Positions 45,260-54,886 of a DNA stretch of 64,000 bases are shown piece by piece. Under the pieces are notes generated by a model, which saw nothing but the letters and a program-made list of their open reading frames with translations, made no database searches and was not told the DNA's origin. Each line of letters starts with the position of its first letter. The first letter of the stretch is position 1. Location of the stretch: the NCBI RefSeq assembly GCF_900142975.1, contig NZ_LT670848.1, positions 1,612,001-1,676,000 of the forward strand, in the 5' to 3' direction. This DNA comes from Salegentibacter salegens (GTDB lineage: Bacteria > Bacteroidota > Bacteroidia > Flavobacteriales > Flavobacteriaceae). A program made the translations under genes and the position numbers.

Positions 45260-46461
45260 ACACCATCTACATAATCTTGCAGATAACTAAATTTTGAGGT
45301 TAATTTTCCGTTTTGGGCCATTTGGGCACGTTTTAAAACACCCTCTTTATCATTATTGAAAAAGGCTGGAATAACGTGTTTCAGAAACATTTCACCAAAA
45401 CCTTCGCTTGCATCTTTTGGAAGTTCACAAGGCAAATTATCTACGACCATCACTAAAATACTCTCTTTATCGTAAAAATCTACCTCGGTTTCGGTTTCAG
45501 TATTATAGCCATAAAAAGGTTCTGCAATCGTTGAAGGCCGAATGGTACTGGCGATTGGCCCGTTGATATCGCAAGAAATATCTGCTATACATTTAATTCG
45601 AAAATCATTGGATTTCGCATCTTCAGCAGTGAAAAATACGGGCGCCCCGTCACCATAAAAATGCCCTGAAATAAATAAATCACTGGTATGGGCGAAACGC
45701 AAAAAGTTGGCGTCATATTTCTGTGGTTCTTTAAAAAATTCTTCCTGGCTTCCTTTTGACCCGTCTTTTCTCTTATTGTAATCCAACACCCCAATATTAC
45801 AATACACCGGCTTCCTATCTTCAAATTGCAGGTAATCTTCCACGCTTAGTTTCTTAATTCCTAAATGGTCTAACACCTCCTTTGCCCCTTTGGCAACTTT
45901 ACCGCTACCGGTAAGGACGATTTTTATAGGCGGAATTTTAATTTTATCCAGTTCTGCCAACATGGCATCAAGATCTGGCAGCGATTCTACTTTTGGAAGA
46001 TTGTATAAATTTTCTTTTAAACCAATACCTCGAAATCCGTTGTAGGCACCTACAAGCCCGGCATAGCGTCCAAAACCAATAAGCCTGGCTCCATTTTCTT
46101 TTACAATAACCTCGTGATCGTATAATTCGATATTAAGTTTAAGTACTTCTCTTAGTAAATCTCGATTATAAGGTTGCTTTTTAATAGTATGGGAAAAGAA
46201 AAAATACTTTTTATTCGGAATTAAAGCAGGCAGAGGCACTTCTTTAACTCCCAGCAAAACATCACAATCGGAAACATCTTCGGTAACTTCAAAACCGGCA
46301 TCCCGATATTCCTGATCGGTAAATATTCGAATATCAGAACTTTGTACTTTAAAATTTGCTTCGGGAAACTTTTTTATGAGTTCGTTAAGTTTTCCAGGAG
46401 AAAAAACAACGCGCCTGTCTGGTGGAGTTTTTTCTTCTTTAATCAATGCAAATTTTATCAT
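45256..46461 (-). CDS. Alanine dehydrogenase/PNT-type NAD(P)-dependent oxidoreductase (saccharopine-dehydrogenase-like)
   Basis: 401 residues from the ATG at 46461 (MIKFALIKEEKTPPDRRVVF); the 23 codons upstream in frame cover the promoter and are dropped. The N-terminal domain resembles AlaDH/PNT (IKEEKTPPDRRVVFSPGKLN, FRGIGLKENLYNLP). The NAD-binding half has IKIVLTGSGKVAKGAKEVLDHLG. The rest resembles lysine-oxoglutarate reductase (saccharopine dehydrogenase, lysine-forming). The C-terminal part has IKCIADISCDINGPIAST. The true substrate is not certain. Divergent from ssrA. Confidence 0.75.
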   Translation of the reverse strand: MIKFALIKEEKTPPDRRVVFSPGKLNELIKKFPEANFKVQSSDIRIFTDQEYRDAGFEVTEDVSDCDVLLGVKEVPLPALIPNKKYFFFSHTIKKQPYNRDLLREVLKLNIELYDHEVIVKENGARLIGFGRYAGLVGAYNGFRGIGLKENLYNLPKVESLPDLDAMLAELDKIKIPPIKIVLTGSGKVAKGAKEVLDHLGIKKLSVEDYLQFEDRKPVYCNIGVLDYNKRKDGSKGSQEEFFKEPQKYDANFLRFAHTSDLFISGHFYGDGAPVFFTAEDAKSNDFRIKCIADISCDINGPIASTIRPSTIAEPFYGYNTETETEVDFYDKESILVMVVDNLPCELPKDASEGFGEMFLKHVIPAFFNNDKEGVLKRAQMAQNGKLTSKFSYLQDYVDGV

Positions 46462-46496
46462 TTCTGGTATGGGTTTTGTTCCTTTGTGTGTGTATT

Positions 46497-46527
46497 TCAA
46501 AGATATGAATTTAAAATTGTATCTTTG
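46497..46527. promoter_or_regulatory. Back-to-back divergent promoters for the oxidoreductase gene and ssrA
   Basis: On the minus strand, TATCTTTG (46497-46504) is preceded by TTGC (46526-46529) at a 21-base spacing. On the plus strand, TATCTTTG (46520-46527) is preceded by TTTC (46495-46498), also 21 bases. The two -7 boxes form an inverted repeat with a 15-base spacer, so the promoters overlap head to head. Confidence 0.6.
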
Positions 46528-46581
46528 CAAGCCTTAAGTTTAGTTATGCTTAAGTTTTAAATGATTATGTTCTTTACATAT

Positions 46582-46981
46582 GGGGTCGACTTGGTTTTGA
46601 CAGCGAGTCTAATTGAGTTGTAAGCACGTCGAGCGCTGGGATATAGCTCGTAAATCTCATATTTCACACTTTTTTAAACGGCGAAGATAACTACGCCTTG
46701 GCTGCATAATCCGAATCACAGTAGGATTGCTTAGTCCCTACAAGGTAGGGAGCCAAGATGTCCCGCGAAGGCCTTGATTTACGGCATTCGCATTAGGGGC
46801 ACCGATAAAGTAAATATAGGAACTGTAGGACCTTGATGCAGTTTTGAAATCTAATTGAGGATACGGAAGAAGTTAGGTCGTTTTCAGCCAGACTTTTTCC
46901 CGACAATTTAAGTGAAAACTAAACGTGTAGAAGGCAATTTAATTGCTTGTTTGGACGAGGGTTCGAACCCCTCCGACTCCA
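46582..46981 (+). ncRNA. ssrA: Transfer-messenger RNA
   Basis: tmRNA rescues stalled ribosomes and tags the unfinished protein for proteolysis. The 5' GGGGTCGACTTGG and the 3' GGTTCGAACCCCTCCGACTC with discriminator A at 46981 form the tRNA-like half. The acceptor stem pairs GGGGTCG with CGACTCC, with one G-U pair. CCA is not encoded. The tag frame runs GGC to TAA at 46680-46709 and reads GEDNYALAA, ending in the ALAA that ClpXP recognises. Pseudoknot-forming segments follow. A terminator is at 47005-47039. Confidence 0.97.
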
Positions 46982-47004
46982 CTTTTTGAGTACCAAACTC
47001 AATC

Positions 47005-47039
47005 AAAAACCCCGTAATCCTAGGATTTACGGGGTTTTT
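47005..47039 (+). terminator. ssrA terminator
   Basis: AAAAACCCCGTAATCC pairs with GGATTTACGGGGTTTTT (one base bulged), ending in a T-run 24-58 bases past the tmRNA end. A nearly identical hairpin lies at 63437-63471. Confidence 0.9.
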
Positions 47040-47062
47040 CGTTTTCAGGAATATCAAAATAT

Positions 47063-47109
47063 CAGTGTGCAATCCAGCGACCAATTTTTCTCCTAAAAAT
47101 TGCACACTG
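47063..47109. repeat. 11-bp inverted repeat behind the tmRNA terminator
   Basis: CAGTGTGCAAT (47063-47073) is exactly complementary to ATTGCACACTG (47099-47109), with a 25-base loop that itself contains ATTTTT and AAAAAT. The role is unknown; it could be a recombination or regulatory site. Confidence 0.6.
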
Positions 47110-47242
47110 GAGCAGATCAAATACCTGTATAACAATTATTTATGAAATATTAAGATTTCTCAGAAAGTAACAACTCTAAGAAGAAAAATAGGGTGTCATT
47201 TTTTCTAATTCTGAGTCAAAAGCTTTCACCATTTAATTGAAT

Positions 47243-47584
47243 CTACTCTTCGTTAAAAAGATCGTATACCTCCTTATTAAGGTCGGGAATATATTTACCC
47301 AAGGCCCTCAAGGCTCTTTCCTGAATTTTTCCGAAACTTTCTGATTCTAAATCTCCCCCTGCAATATCCCAATCTTCAAAGTGAAGAACCTGTGAGAGGT
47401 AAGTGTCATCCTCACCATAGTACATAATTGTAACCCTACTTCCACTAAAAGCCAATTGTAAAGAATAAGGAACGTTTTTAAAATAATCTGGAGAATGAAT
47501 TTCAGGCAAATCCAGTGAAATCATATTTGTTTCCGGATCATATGAAAGCCAAGTAGGTAAATAAACTTTTCCCAGTTCTAACAT
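47243..47584 (-). CDS. Hypothetical protein of 113 residues
   Basis: It begins MLELGKVYLPTWLSYDPETN and has about 25 acidic residues. The pattern is beta-rich in the first half (MISLDLPEIH, SLQLAFSGSRVTIMYYG) and helical at the end (QERALRALGKYIPDLNKEVY). I do not recognise the family. It lies just outside the tmRNA in accessory sequence and has no operon partner. The coding character is reasonable (full-length, sensible composition), but nothing states its function. Confidence 0.5.
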   Translation of the reverse strand: MLELGKVYLPTWLSYDPETNMISLDLPEIHSPDYFKNVPYSLQLAFSGSRVTIMYYGEDDTYLSQVLHFEDWDIAGGDLESESFGKIQERALRALGKYIPDLNKEVYDLFNEE

Positions 47585-47798
47585 TAGAATTTAATTTACA
47601 GGCAAGTTCCATAAAAGTAATATATTTTACTTTAAACAGTTCGTTTTTATGGGAAGCTTACACAACTACCAGATGAAGATTTTTCAGACTATCGAAAAAT
47701 CAAAGAAATTCGGCTGTCAGTTTTTGGAAGGGTCTTCAATTTGAAAAGAGTGTTCAGAGGTATGAATATAGAGAAGATAAGCCCTATCATTTAGTTCT
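47585..47798. other. Intergenic space before RND system 1 stop
   Basis: 214 bases. A plus-strand stretch reading LPDEDFSDYRKIKEIRLSVF, then GRVFN looks coding but has no start or recognisable family. No terminator was seen for the RND gene that ends at 47799. Confidence 0.3.
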
Positions 47799-50700
47799 CT
47801 ATGCTTCCGGTGCTTCTGTTTTTCGATTTACAGTACGGCCTTCTTTAATTAGCAAACTAACATCTTCCAAAACAAGGTAAAGACAGGGAACAATTACAAG
47901 GATAATTGAGGTTGCAAAAACGATCCCAAAGCCCAATGAAATAGCCATAGGAATAAGATATTCTGCCTGGCTGGAAGTTTCCAGAATAATAGGTGTGAGG
48001 CCTCCAAAAGTGGTGAGCGTGGTAAGCATAATTGGCCGGAAACGACGGAGGCCGGCTTCATGAATGGCCTCATAAACAGAGGAGTTTTCCCTTTTTTTAT
48101 TGGCAAAATCTATCATAATCAAAGAGTCATTCACCACCACACCCGAAAGGGCAATAACCCCCATTAAACTTACTACTGAAAGATCGTAACCAAGTAAAAT
48201 ATGTCCTATTACGGCTCCCACGATCCCAAACGGGATTGCAGAAAGTACAATAAGGGGTTGCGTGTAACTGCTAAAAGCAATAGCTAAAAGTGCATAAATA
48301 ATGAGCATCGCCATAGAAAAACCGCTCCAGAGGGAGTTGGTAGATTCCCGCATATCCGCCTGGCTTCCTTCAAAACTCCAGGTAAGGCCTGGAAAATCTG
48401 CCCTAAGCTGAGGCAAAACTTCATTTTGTACAGAGGCCAGCACCTGGTTAACTGCATTAGAAGGCTCTACGTCCATTCCCACATTCACCACTCTGCGCCC
48501 GTCACGCCTATTTATACTGGTGAAAGCTTCCCGCTGCTCTACCTCAACCACATCCAAAAGCGGAACTTCTACTCCGGCGGGAGTACGAACAAGGAAATTC
48601 TCCAGATTATTCATATCCCGTCTTTCTTCCAGCGGCAGTTTTACCCGTACTTCAATTTCGTTGGTGCTTCTTAGCTGACGCATGGCAAGAGCTCCAAAAA
48701 AAGCGTCCCGCACCTGCCGGCCTACCTCGTTTGAGGTAAGTCCCAGGTTTCGACCTTCAGGCAAAAGTTTAAAATCGTATTGCAATTTCCCCTTGTCATA
48801 ATTATCATTTAGGTCACGGGTATTTTCAAAAGCTTCCATCTCTTCAAGAAACTTAGTGCTTGCCTGTTCCAGCACGTCAATATCGGCATGACTTAGATCT
48901 ACACTTATATCTTGTTGATAACCACCCGGGCCTCGTTCTGCTTCAAAAGTGATCTGGTCTACGCCTTCAATATCTCCTATATTATCCCGCCACAATGCTA
49001 TGAGCTCTCTTGCAGACATATCCCGCTCATTTGGTGGGAGCATTACAATTTCAACATCAATAAAATTTTGTCCGCGTACGTTGGTCTTCACGCCTTCTGC
49101 AACTGCGTAAAGATTGTGTTCTTCAAACATTCTGCGGGTAGATTCAGTTATTTCTTTTGCAACCCGGGCAGCCTGTTCAGGGGTGGTACTTACAGGCAAT
49201 CTTACCCCGGCTTCAATCTCATCGGCCGCCACTTCGGGCATCATGATCATTCCCATATGATCGCTATAACCATAGCCACCTACGATAAGAAGGAGTGCTA
49301 TAGCTGCGCTCAAGGTAATATAGCGGTATTTAAGACACAGGTCCAGCAAGGGGCGGTAATACTTATCAATAATGCGGTTGTAGCCTTCGGCAAAAGATTT
49401 CTGCATTTTTTCGAGCCGCGCAGTCCATCCTTTCGTTTTTTTCTCTTTAAGATGGCCAAGATGGGAAGGCAGTATAAATAGTGCTTCCAAAAGAGAAACG
49501 GCCAGGATAACAATTACAACTGCCGGGAGAGGCCACCAGAATTTCCCTGTTTCCCCGGGCATAAAAAGTAGTGGTATAAAAGCAATAATCGTGGTGAGGA
49601 TACTAAAGATCACGGGCTTGGAAACATCTCTGGTTCCCGCAATGGCAGCATCGATCGCACTTAATCCTTTTTGCCTGTATTCATGAATATTTTCTCCTAC
49701 TACGATGGCATCATCCACAACGATACCCAAAACAACCAGGAATCCGAACATAGAGATCATGTTAATGCTAAGTCCAAAGAGGGGCAGAAAAATAATACCA
49801 CCAATAAATGAAATGGCCATTCCCATCATCACCCAAAAAGCCAGCCTATACTCCAGGAACAGCGCCAGGATCACCAATACAATTACGATGGCAAGAAGAC
49901 CGTTTTCGGTAAGCAGGGAAAGCCTTTCCCGATAATCTTCGGCACTATTACTGTCTATACGGAATTCCACTCCCGGGGGTAATTGAAAATCTTCCATGAT
50001 CTCTAGGACAGTTTCTTCAATATCCAGCGGAGATTGATCCCCAATTCGGTAGATACTAAGATCTACGGAAGGGCTTTGATTGAACTGGCCGTGAAATCCG
50101 GTTTCTTCAAATCCGTCGGTGATACTAGCTATATCCTGAAGAGTTACCCTTGCTCCTGAACCGGAAGTAACAATTGTAATGTTTCCGAATTCTTCCGCCC
50201 ACTGTTTGCGCTCCTGCATACGGAGTAAAATTTCTCCGGAATGGGTTTCTACTGCACCCGCCGGTACATCTTCACTGGACTGAGCAACAATATTGGCTAC
50301 CTGTCCCAAAGTGAGATTATACTGTCTAAGGTTATGACGCGGGATCTCAATATGGGTAACATAATCGGGTACATTTCCTATCTCTACCTGTGTAATCTGT
50401 GGATCGCCAAGAAGTTGGTTACGAAGTCGTTCAGCAAGAATTCGAAGGGTCCAAATATCAGTTTCTCCATATATAGCAATTTCCATAACATCCCGTTGCC
50501 GGGATTGGAGATTTACCTGTGGGCGCTCAATATCATCGGGGAAAGTCTGGATACGCCGTACCCCCTGATCTATATCCTGAAAAGCCTGCATTCTGTCTGT
50601 ACCGGCGACAAGTTCAATAAGGATATTGCCCGAGCCCTCATTAGCGGTGGAAGTAATCTCTTTAATCCCCTGAATACCGCGGATAGCTTCCTCTACCGGC

Positions 50701-50927
50701 AGTAAAATTCCCTGTTCCACTTCAGCCGGAGCAGCACCTGGATAAACCACATTCACTTCTACATAATCCAGCTGGAACTGAGGAAATACTTCCTTCTGAA
50801 TATTGAACATCGTCCAGATTCCACCGCCTATTAAGATGATCATTAACAGGTTTGCAGCAATGGAATTTCTGGCCATAAACGCTATAGCTCCTTCCTTCCG
50901 TACTTTTTTATCCTCCGGCTTCCCCAT
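47799..50927 (-). CDS. RND efflux pump inner-membrane transporter (HAE1 family), system 1
   Basis: 1042 residues. It is the proton-driven inner-membrane pump of a tripartite efflux system. It has the usual plan of 12 helices and two periplasmic porter loops: [20 protein letters not shown] in TM1, [20 protein letters not shown] at the porter entry, [20 protein letters not shown] with the proton-relay Asp pair in TM4, and [16 protein letters not shown] in TM10. The C-terminus is short. It is the last of three genes, OEP, MFP and RND, and its ATG lies 5 bases after the MFP stop. The substrate range (drugs, detergents, metals) cannot be predicted, but HAE1 members usually export organic compounds. 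Confidence 0.93.
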   Translation of the reverse strand: MGKPEDKKVRKEGAIAFMARNSIAANLLMIILIGGGIWTMFNIQKEVFPQFQLDYVEVNVVYPGAAPAEVEQGILLPVEEAIRGIQGIKEITSTANEGSGNILIELVAGTDRMQAFQDIDQGVRRIQTFPDDIERPQVNLQSRQRDVMEIAIYGETDIWTLRILAERLRNQLLGDPQITQVEIGNVPDYVTHIEIPRHNLRQYNLTLGQVANIVAQSSEDVPAGAVETHSGEILLRMQERKQWAEEFGNITIVTSGSGARVTLQDIASITDGFEETGFHGQFNQSPSVDLSIYRIGDQSPLDIEETVLEIMEDFQLPPGVEFRIDSNSAEDYRERLSLLTENGLLAIVIVLVILALFLEYRLAFWVMMGMAISFIGGIIFLPLFGLSINMISMFGFLVVLGIVVDDAIVVGENIHEYRQKGLSAIDAAIAGTRDVSKPVIFSILTTIIAFIPLLFMPGETGKFWWPLPAVVIVILAVSLLEALFILPSHLGHLKEKKTKGWTARLEKMQKSFAEGYNRIIDKYYRPLLDLCLKYRYITLSAAIALLLIVGGYGYSDHMGMIMMPEVAADEIEAGVRLPVSTTPEQAARVAKEITESTRRMFEEHNLYAVAEGVKTNVRGQNFIDVEIVMLPPNERDMSARELIALWRDNIGDIEGVDQITFEAERGPGGYQQDISVDLSHADIDVLEQASTKFLEEMEAFENTRDLNDNYDKGKLQYDFKLLPEGRNLGLTSNEVGRQVRDAFFGALAMRQLRSTNEIEVRVKLPLEERRDMNNLENFLVRTPAGVEVPLLDVVEVEQREAFTSINRRDGRRVVNVGMDVEPSNAVNQVLASVQNEVLPQLRADFPGLTWSFEGSQADMRESTNSLWSGFSMAMLIIYALLAIAFSSYTQPLIVLSAIPFGIVGAVIGHILLGYDLSVVSLMGVIALSGVVVNDSLIMIDFANKKRENSSVYEAIHEAGLRRFRPIMLTTLTTFGGLTPIILETSSQAEYLIPMAISLGFGIVFATSIILVIVPCLYLVLEDVSLLIKEGRTVNRKTEAPEA

Positions 50928-50932
50928 TGCTG

Positions 50933-52144
50933 CTATTCCTCTATATTTGGTTCCTGCTCATTATTGTTTCCGGAAGTTGTTTCTGGCTCTGCCTTCCTAA
51001 GTTTCACTCCTTCAGAAACCACACTCAGATTGGTAGTAACCACTTCTTCTCCCTCACTAAGACCCTGACTGATGTATGCATATTCTGAATCTGTAAGAAT
51101 GATCTCGACTTCCCTGATGGATAATTCCCCATCTTCATTTACCCATACCGTTTGGTTAGTACGGAGATAATCCCTGTTTAAGCGCACCACATTTTCTACC
51201 TCTCTGGCCTGTACCTGTGCTTCTACAAATCCGCCTATCATAAGTTCTCTCTTGGTATCTGTAGTATCTTCTCTGGCTAATGGATCATTAACTCTTACGA
51301 GAACGCGGGCCAGACGGGTTTGTTCATCGAGTGCGCCTACCTGTTGATCCAGATATCCTACCCGGAAAACACCTTTAGGCCAGCCAGAATTTCTGATCTC
51401 TACGGTAGATCCGGTCTCCTCCTCTGATTTTGGAAAAGACAACCATTGAAGTTTATTTACCGGAACTGTAAGGGTAATCCAGTATTGTTCACTACCTACT
51501 AAGCGTCCCAGCTCGTCTCCGGGCGAGACCTGTGATCCCACGGTTACATTCTGACTTAAAATATGGGCATCGAAAGGAGCTTTTATTGTGGTTCGTGATA
51601 GTTCCAGTTCGGCTTGTGCTACTGAAGCTTCCGCAGCTTTTACCTGTGCTCTTATCGCGTCAAGTTGCGGTTTTCGAAGAACCAGGGAGCGTTGATTTGC
51701 AGAAAGGGAATCTATCCCCGCAAGTTCCAGGTCCTGTTCTGCCACTTCCTGCCGCCCCATTTCCATGTTGAGATTGGTTTGAGCCTGCAGGAGATCACTT
51801 CTTCGCAGCTCAAGGGTATTCCGGAAATCTGATGGATCGATCTGCAGCAGTGCCGCCCCTTTTTGAACAAATCCTCCCGGAATAAATTCCGGAGATCTGC
51901 TTATAATCTGCCCGCTTACCTGCGGACTCAGAATAACATCCTCTACAGGCTGTACCATTCCGGTAGCCTCAATGACAGGACGGAAATCACCCGCATCTGC
52001 CTGCACTACATCTACCAACATTGCTGTTTGTTTTGTGGCACCTTCAGAACTTGCCGTAGGCTCAGTGGAAAAAATAAAATAAGTAACAATCGCTGCAAGG
52101 AGCAGAATGCCGAGGCAGATGATCAATATTTTTTTTGTGCTCAT
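50933..52144 (-). CDS. RND efflux periplasmic adaptor (membrane fusion protein), system 1
   Basis: A 403-residue adaptor with an N-terminal anchor ([22 protein letters not shown]), two lipoyl half-motifs ([40 protein letters not shown]), the hairpin of about 100 residues in between, the beta-barrel domain and a membrane-proximal end ([19 protein letters not shown]). It links the RND pump at 47799 with the outer-membrane channel at 52163. In four 60-base rows that I counted across this adaptor and the adjoining channel gene, G+C was 119 of 240, higher than in neighbouring core genes. Confidence 0.92.
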   Translation of the reverse strand: MSTKKILIICLGILLLAAIVTYFIFSTEPTASSEGATKQTAMLVDVVQADAGDFRPVIEATGMVQPVEDVILSPQVSGQIISRSPEFIPGGFVQKGAALLQIDPSDFRNTLELRRSDLLQAQTNLNMEMGRQEVAEQDLELAGIDSLSANQRSLVLRKPQLDAIRAQVKAAEASVAQAELELSRTTIKAPFDAHILSQNVTVGSQVSPGDELGRLVGSEQYWITLTVPVNKLQWLSFPKSEEETGSTVEIRNSGWPKGVFRVGYLDQQVGALDEQTRLARVLVRVNDPLAREDTTDTKRELMIGGFVEAQVQAREVENVVRLNRDYLRTNQTVWVNEDGELSIREVEIILTDSEYAYISQGLSEGEEVVTTNLSVVSEGVKLRKAEPETTSGNNNEQEPNIEE

Positions 52145-52162
52145 AAGTGCCTTTCTCTTTAT

Positions 52163-53539
52163 TTAAAATTCGGCGGAATTTGTACGTTCTGTTTCAAACC
52201 CACCGGCAAGGGTACGGTACAAGGTAATCCTATGCTCCAGGAGTGTTTGTCGCGCTTCCAGAATATCCCTTTGTAACTGCTGTTCCTGATCCAGGGAAAG
52301 TAAAACGTCTAAATATTCACTAAGTCCGTTAAGGAATTCTATTCTTAATTGTTTGTTTGTTTTTTGTGCAAGATCCAGCCGACGCTCCAATACCTGAATT
52401 CTTTCTTTTTGTTTTTGTTCCTGTATTAAAGCATCTTCCACTTCCCTAAAAGCATCCAGCACCGTTTGCCCATACAGGTAAAGTTGTTGATTTTTTAGAG
52501 CTTCGGTACGGTCAACTTCTGCTCTAAGTCGGCCACCATACAATAGGGGTGCTACAAGATTCCCGGCGAGGGTATATGCCCAGTCCTGGAAGAGGTTGTT
52601 ATAATTATTGGATCTTGATTGGGCACTTAGGTCTAAAGAAAGACGTGGATATTTACTCCTAATGGCCATTGCCATATCCCTGTCGGAAGCCAAAACAAGA
52701 TTGTAAGCCAGTTTAATATCAGGGCGACGCCTAATAAGTTCCAGTGGAAGCCCGGTTTCGGGAAGAGGAGGCAATTCTGGAAGGTCCTTTTTTGGTGTGA
52801 TAAAAAGATTTTGAGGTGGACGCCCCAAAAGCACGGCCAGTCGGTTTTTCACTAATTCCAGTTCCGTTTCGAAAAAAATCTTTTGATCCCGGGTGCTTTC
52901 GAGTAATTGTTCCTGGCGTAGGATATCTACAGCCCGTATTTGTCCGCTTGTAAATCTTGCCCGGATAAGCCTTATTATATTTTCGTTGGTTTCGATTTGT
53001 TGATCTGTTAACTCCAGTTGCTTTTTCAGCGTGAGCAACTGAAACCAGGCGGCACTTATTTCTGCAGAAAGAGTCATAGCTGCAGCCTGATAATCATAAA
53101 AGGAAGCCTCTGCCCTAAATTCTTCCGCCTCAATGCCAGCACGTATCCTTCCCCACAAGTCGAGCTCATAACCGGCCGCAAGACCTGCCTGAAAATTTTC
53201 ACCTCCGGCAAAATCAGGTTCCGGACGGCTTATGGCATTTCGGACAGCAAGTTCAATATCTGGCCATAAAAAGGATTTTTCGCCCCTCAGGTTCGCCTGT
53301 GCTGCCATAAATTGCTCCCAGGTGGCGGCAAGGTTCAGGTTTTCTGTGAGGGCGCTATCAATAAGTTTATTTAGAACAGGATCATCAAATGAAGTCCACC
53401 ATTCTTCCCTAATGGCTTCAGTCCCGGTATAGGAAAATGATTCAGCTTCTTCAATGGGAGCTTCTACATTTTGGAGTTTTGGGGAGCAGCTAAGTACACA
53501 AACGCAAAGTAAGGGCAGCCAAGTTAAGTATGGTGACCT
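52163..53539 (-). CDS. Outer-membrane efflux lipoprotein (NodT/TolC-like), system 1; no normal start codon
   Basis: The coding part from residue M at 53308 on is a clear OEP-family channel with two repeats of coiled coil (GYELDLWGRIRAGIEAEEFR, TAEISAAWFQLLTLKKQLEL; YDLFQDW and LDAFREVEDALIQEQKQKER). Upstream in the same frame sits a complete lipoprotein signal, RSPYLTWLPLLCVCVLSCSP (Cys codon 53486-53488), and then KLQNVEAPIEEAESFSYTG. But between the in-frame stop at 53660-53662 and 53308 there is no ATG, GTG or TTG. The true start may be ATT, CTG or another codon, or the 5' end is frameshifted. The 5' coordinate given is the first residue of the apparent signal peptide. Confidence 0.82.
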   Translation of the reverse strand, partial: RSPYLTWLPLLCVCVLSCSPKLQNVEAPIEEAESFSYTGTEAIREEWWTSFDDPVLNKLIDSALTENLNLAATWEQFMAAQANLRGEKSFLWPDIELAVRNAISRPEPDFAGGENFQAGLAAGYELDLWGRIRAGIEAEEFRAEASFYDYQAAAMTLSAEISAAWFQLLTLKKQLELTDQQIETNENIIRLIRARFTSGQIRAVDILRQEQLLESTRDQKIFFETELELVKNRLAVLLGRPPQNLFITPKKDLPELPPLPETGLPLELIRRRPDIKLAYNLVLASDRDMAMAIRSKYPRLSLDLSAQSRSNNYNNLFQDWAYTLAGNLVAPLLYGGRLRAEVDRTEALKNQQLYLYGQTVLDAFREVEDALIQEQKQKERIQVLERRLDLAQKTNKQLRIEFLNGLSEYLDVLLSLDQEQQLQRDILEARQTLLEHRITLYRTLAGGFETERTNSAEF

Positions 53540-53889
53540 TCCAGTGGATAGTCCGGATTTTGCCGGAAATATTGTTTGAGATAAAATAATTTTAGTTTCA
53601 ATAGAAACAGGTCCTACTGCAGCGTAAAATAACGAATAAGTTTCGCCTGTTCCTGGTTCTTAATTCTTTACACAGCGCATTTTCTAAAGTTAGCATTTTT
53701 TTAGAAGCTAACAACAGAAGCTTTATTTGGAAGAATTTCAGGGACAGCAAGCAAGAACCTATAACTGAATAAGGATTTTTCATATTCGCTTAATTTGTGA
53801 GAATAATAGAAATATCTCCTAAAGTGGATAAATAGAAAAATGCCTCAAGAATAATTCTAAATATTATCTAAAGACTTCTGAACGCTCAA

Positions 53890-54498
53890 TTAATCACGAT
53901 TGTTTTCTTTTAATGCTTCTAAATATTCCCTGCCTTTTTGTGTAGTAATGGCGTATAAATAAAAACGCAAACCTTCTGTCTGATACTCATAATGGGAGAT
54001 ATTACTTGTATCCAGGTATGGGGTATTATAAGACATCGCAAGTTGAAAAAATAACTTTGAATAGAATTGAGCATCGAAATCTTTACGGTAATAGCCCTGC
54101 TCTCTTCCCTTTTTAATATTTTCCAATAAAATTAAAGAGAATTTTTCAGAAAAATCCTTCATATGTCTACTGAATATCTGAGGGTAATATTTTGTAAGTT
54201 GCCTTAACATTATAGTCCTATTCGAAGAAGATGCATTCTTTATTTCCTTATCTCTGGAAAGCATTCTATCTATAGGGTTGTCAATTTTATTTTCCAAATT
54301 TTTCATTCTCTCTAAAACCCTTCCTAACCTATATGTAAGGACTTCCCCTAAAAGTTCTTCCTTATTTTTATAATCCTTATAAAGCGTCCTTTTAGATATC
54401 CCAAATTCTTTGGCTATATCGTCCATAGTGAGGGATTTGGCCCCATTTTCTTCGAATAACCTGGCTACTTTTTCTATAAATTTGTTTTCTTCAATCAT
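53890..54498 (-). CDS. TetR-family transcriptional regulator
   Basis: 202 residues from the ATG at 54498 (a GTG one codon earlier is also possible). The N-terminal helix-turn-helix is textbook: FIEKVARLFEENGAKSLTMD, then DIAKEFGISKRTLYKDYKNK and EELLGEVL. The C-terminal part is the ligand-binding and dimer domain. It lies between the two efflux operons on their strand, about 350 bases before the system-1 channel gene and 389 after the system-2 pump. It most likely represses one or both. Which of them cannot be told from the sequence. Confidence 0.9.
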   Translation of the reverse strand: MIEENKFIEKVARLFEENGAKSLTMDDIAKEFGISKRTLYKDYKNKEELLGEVLTYRLGRVLERMKNLENKIDNPIDRMLSRDKEIKNASSSNRTIMLRQLTKYYPQIFSRHMKDFSEKFSLILLENIKKGREQGYYRKDFDAQFYSKLFFQLAMSYNTPYLDTSNISHYEYQTEGLRFYLYAITTQKGREYLEALKENNRD

Positions 54499-54886
54499 CA
54501 CATTCTATTCAGGGGTTACAAATTACAACATTAATTAAGTATTTTAAATATTTTCAGTTTTAGAACCTTTGCTTTATTTTTCAAGGCTTGACACTAAATA
54601 CTTCAAGCCGAGCTTCCCTACCTTTTAATATGTTAATACCAAAAGAGACTGTTTTATATTTTTCTGAAAGTTGTGGTTTCTTTAGAAAAATAGATGATAC
54701 GAGAATTGATTTCGTTTAATGAAATAAGACTTTCGGCATAGCAGCACTAAAAAGCTAAAGATTAGTGTTCTTTACATAATCGCCTTTTAATTATTCTGAA
54801 AATCAAGGTTTGGACTCCCTCTAAAAATTTAGTAATTAAAAAATAAGAACCGCCCAACAAGTGGGCAGTCCTTATCAACCAACCAA
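54499..54886. other. 388-base gap between TetR and RND system 2, with terminator
   Basis: GCCCA-ACAAG-TGGGC at 54852-54866 is followed on the minus strand by GTTCTTATTTTTTAA and lies 20 bases past the stop of the RND gene, so it is the terminator of operon 2. No gene or RNA was found in the rest of the gap. Confidence 0.6.

Noticed and set aside
46908..47135. Minus-strand ORF of 75 codons across the tmRNA 3' end
   Set aside because: It is antisense to the tRNA-like part of ssrA and its terminator; the protein GFEPSSKQ pattern is the usual artefact of translated tRNA loops.
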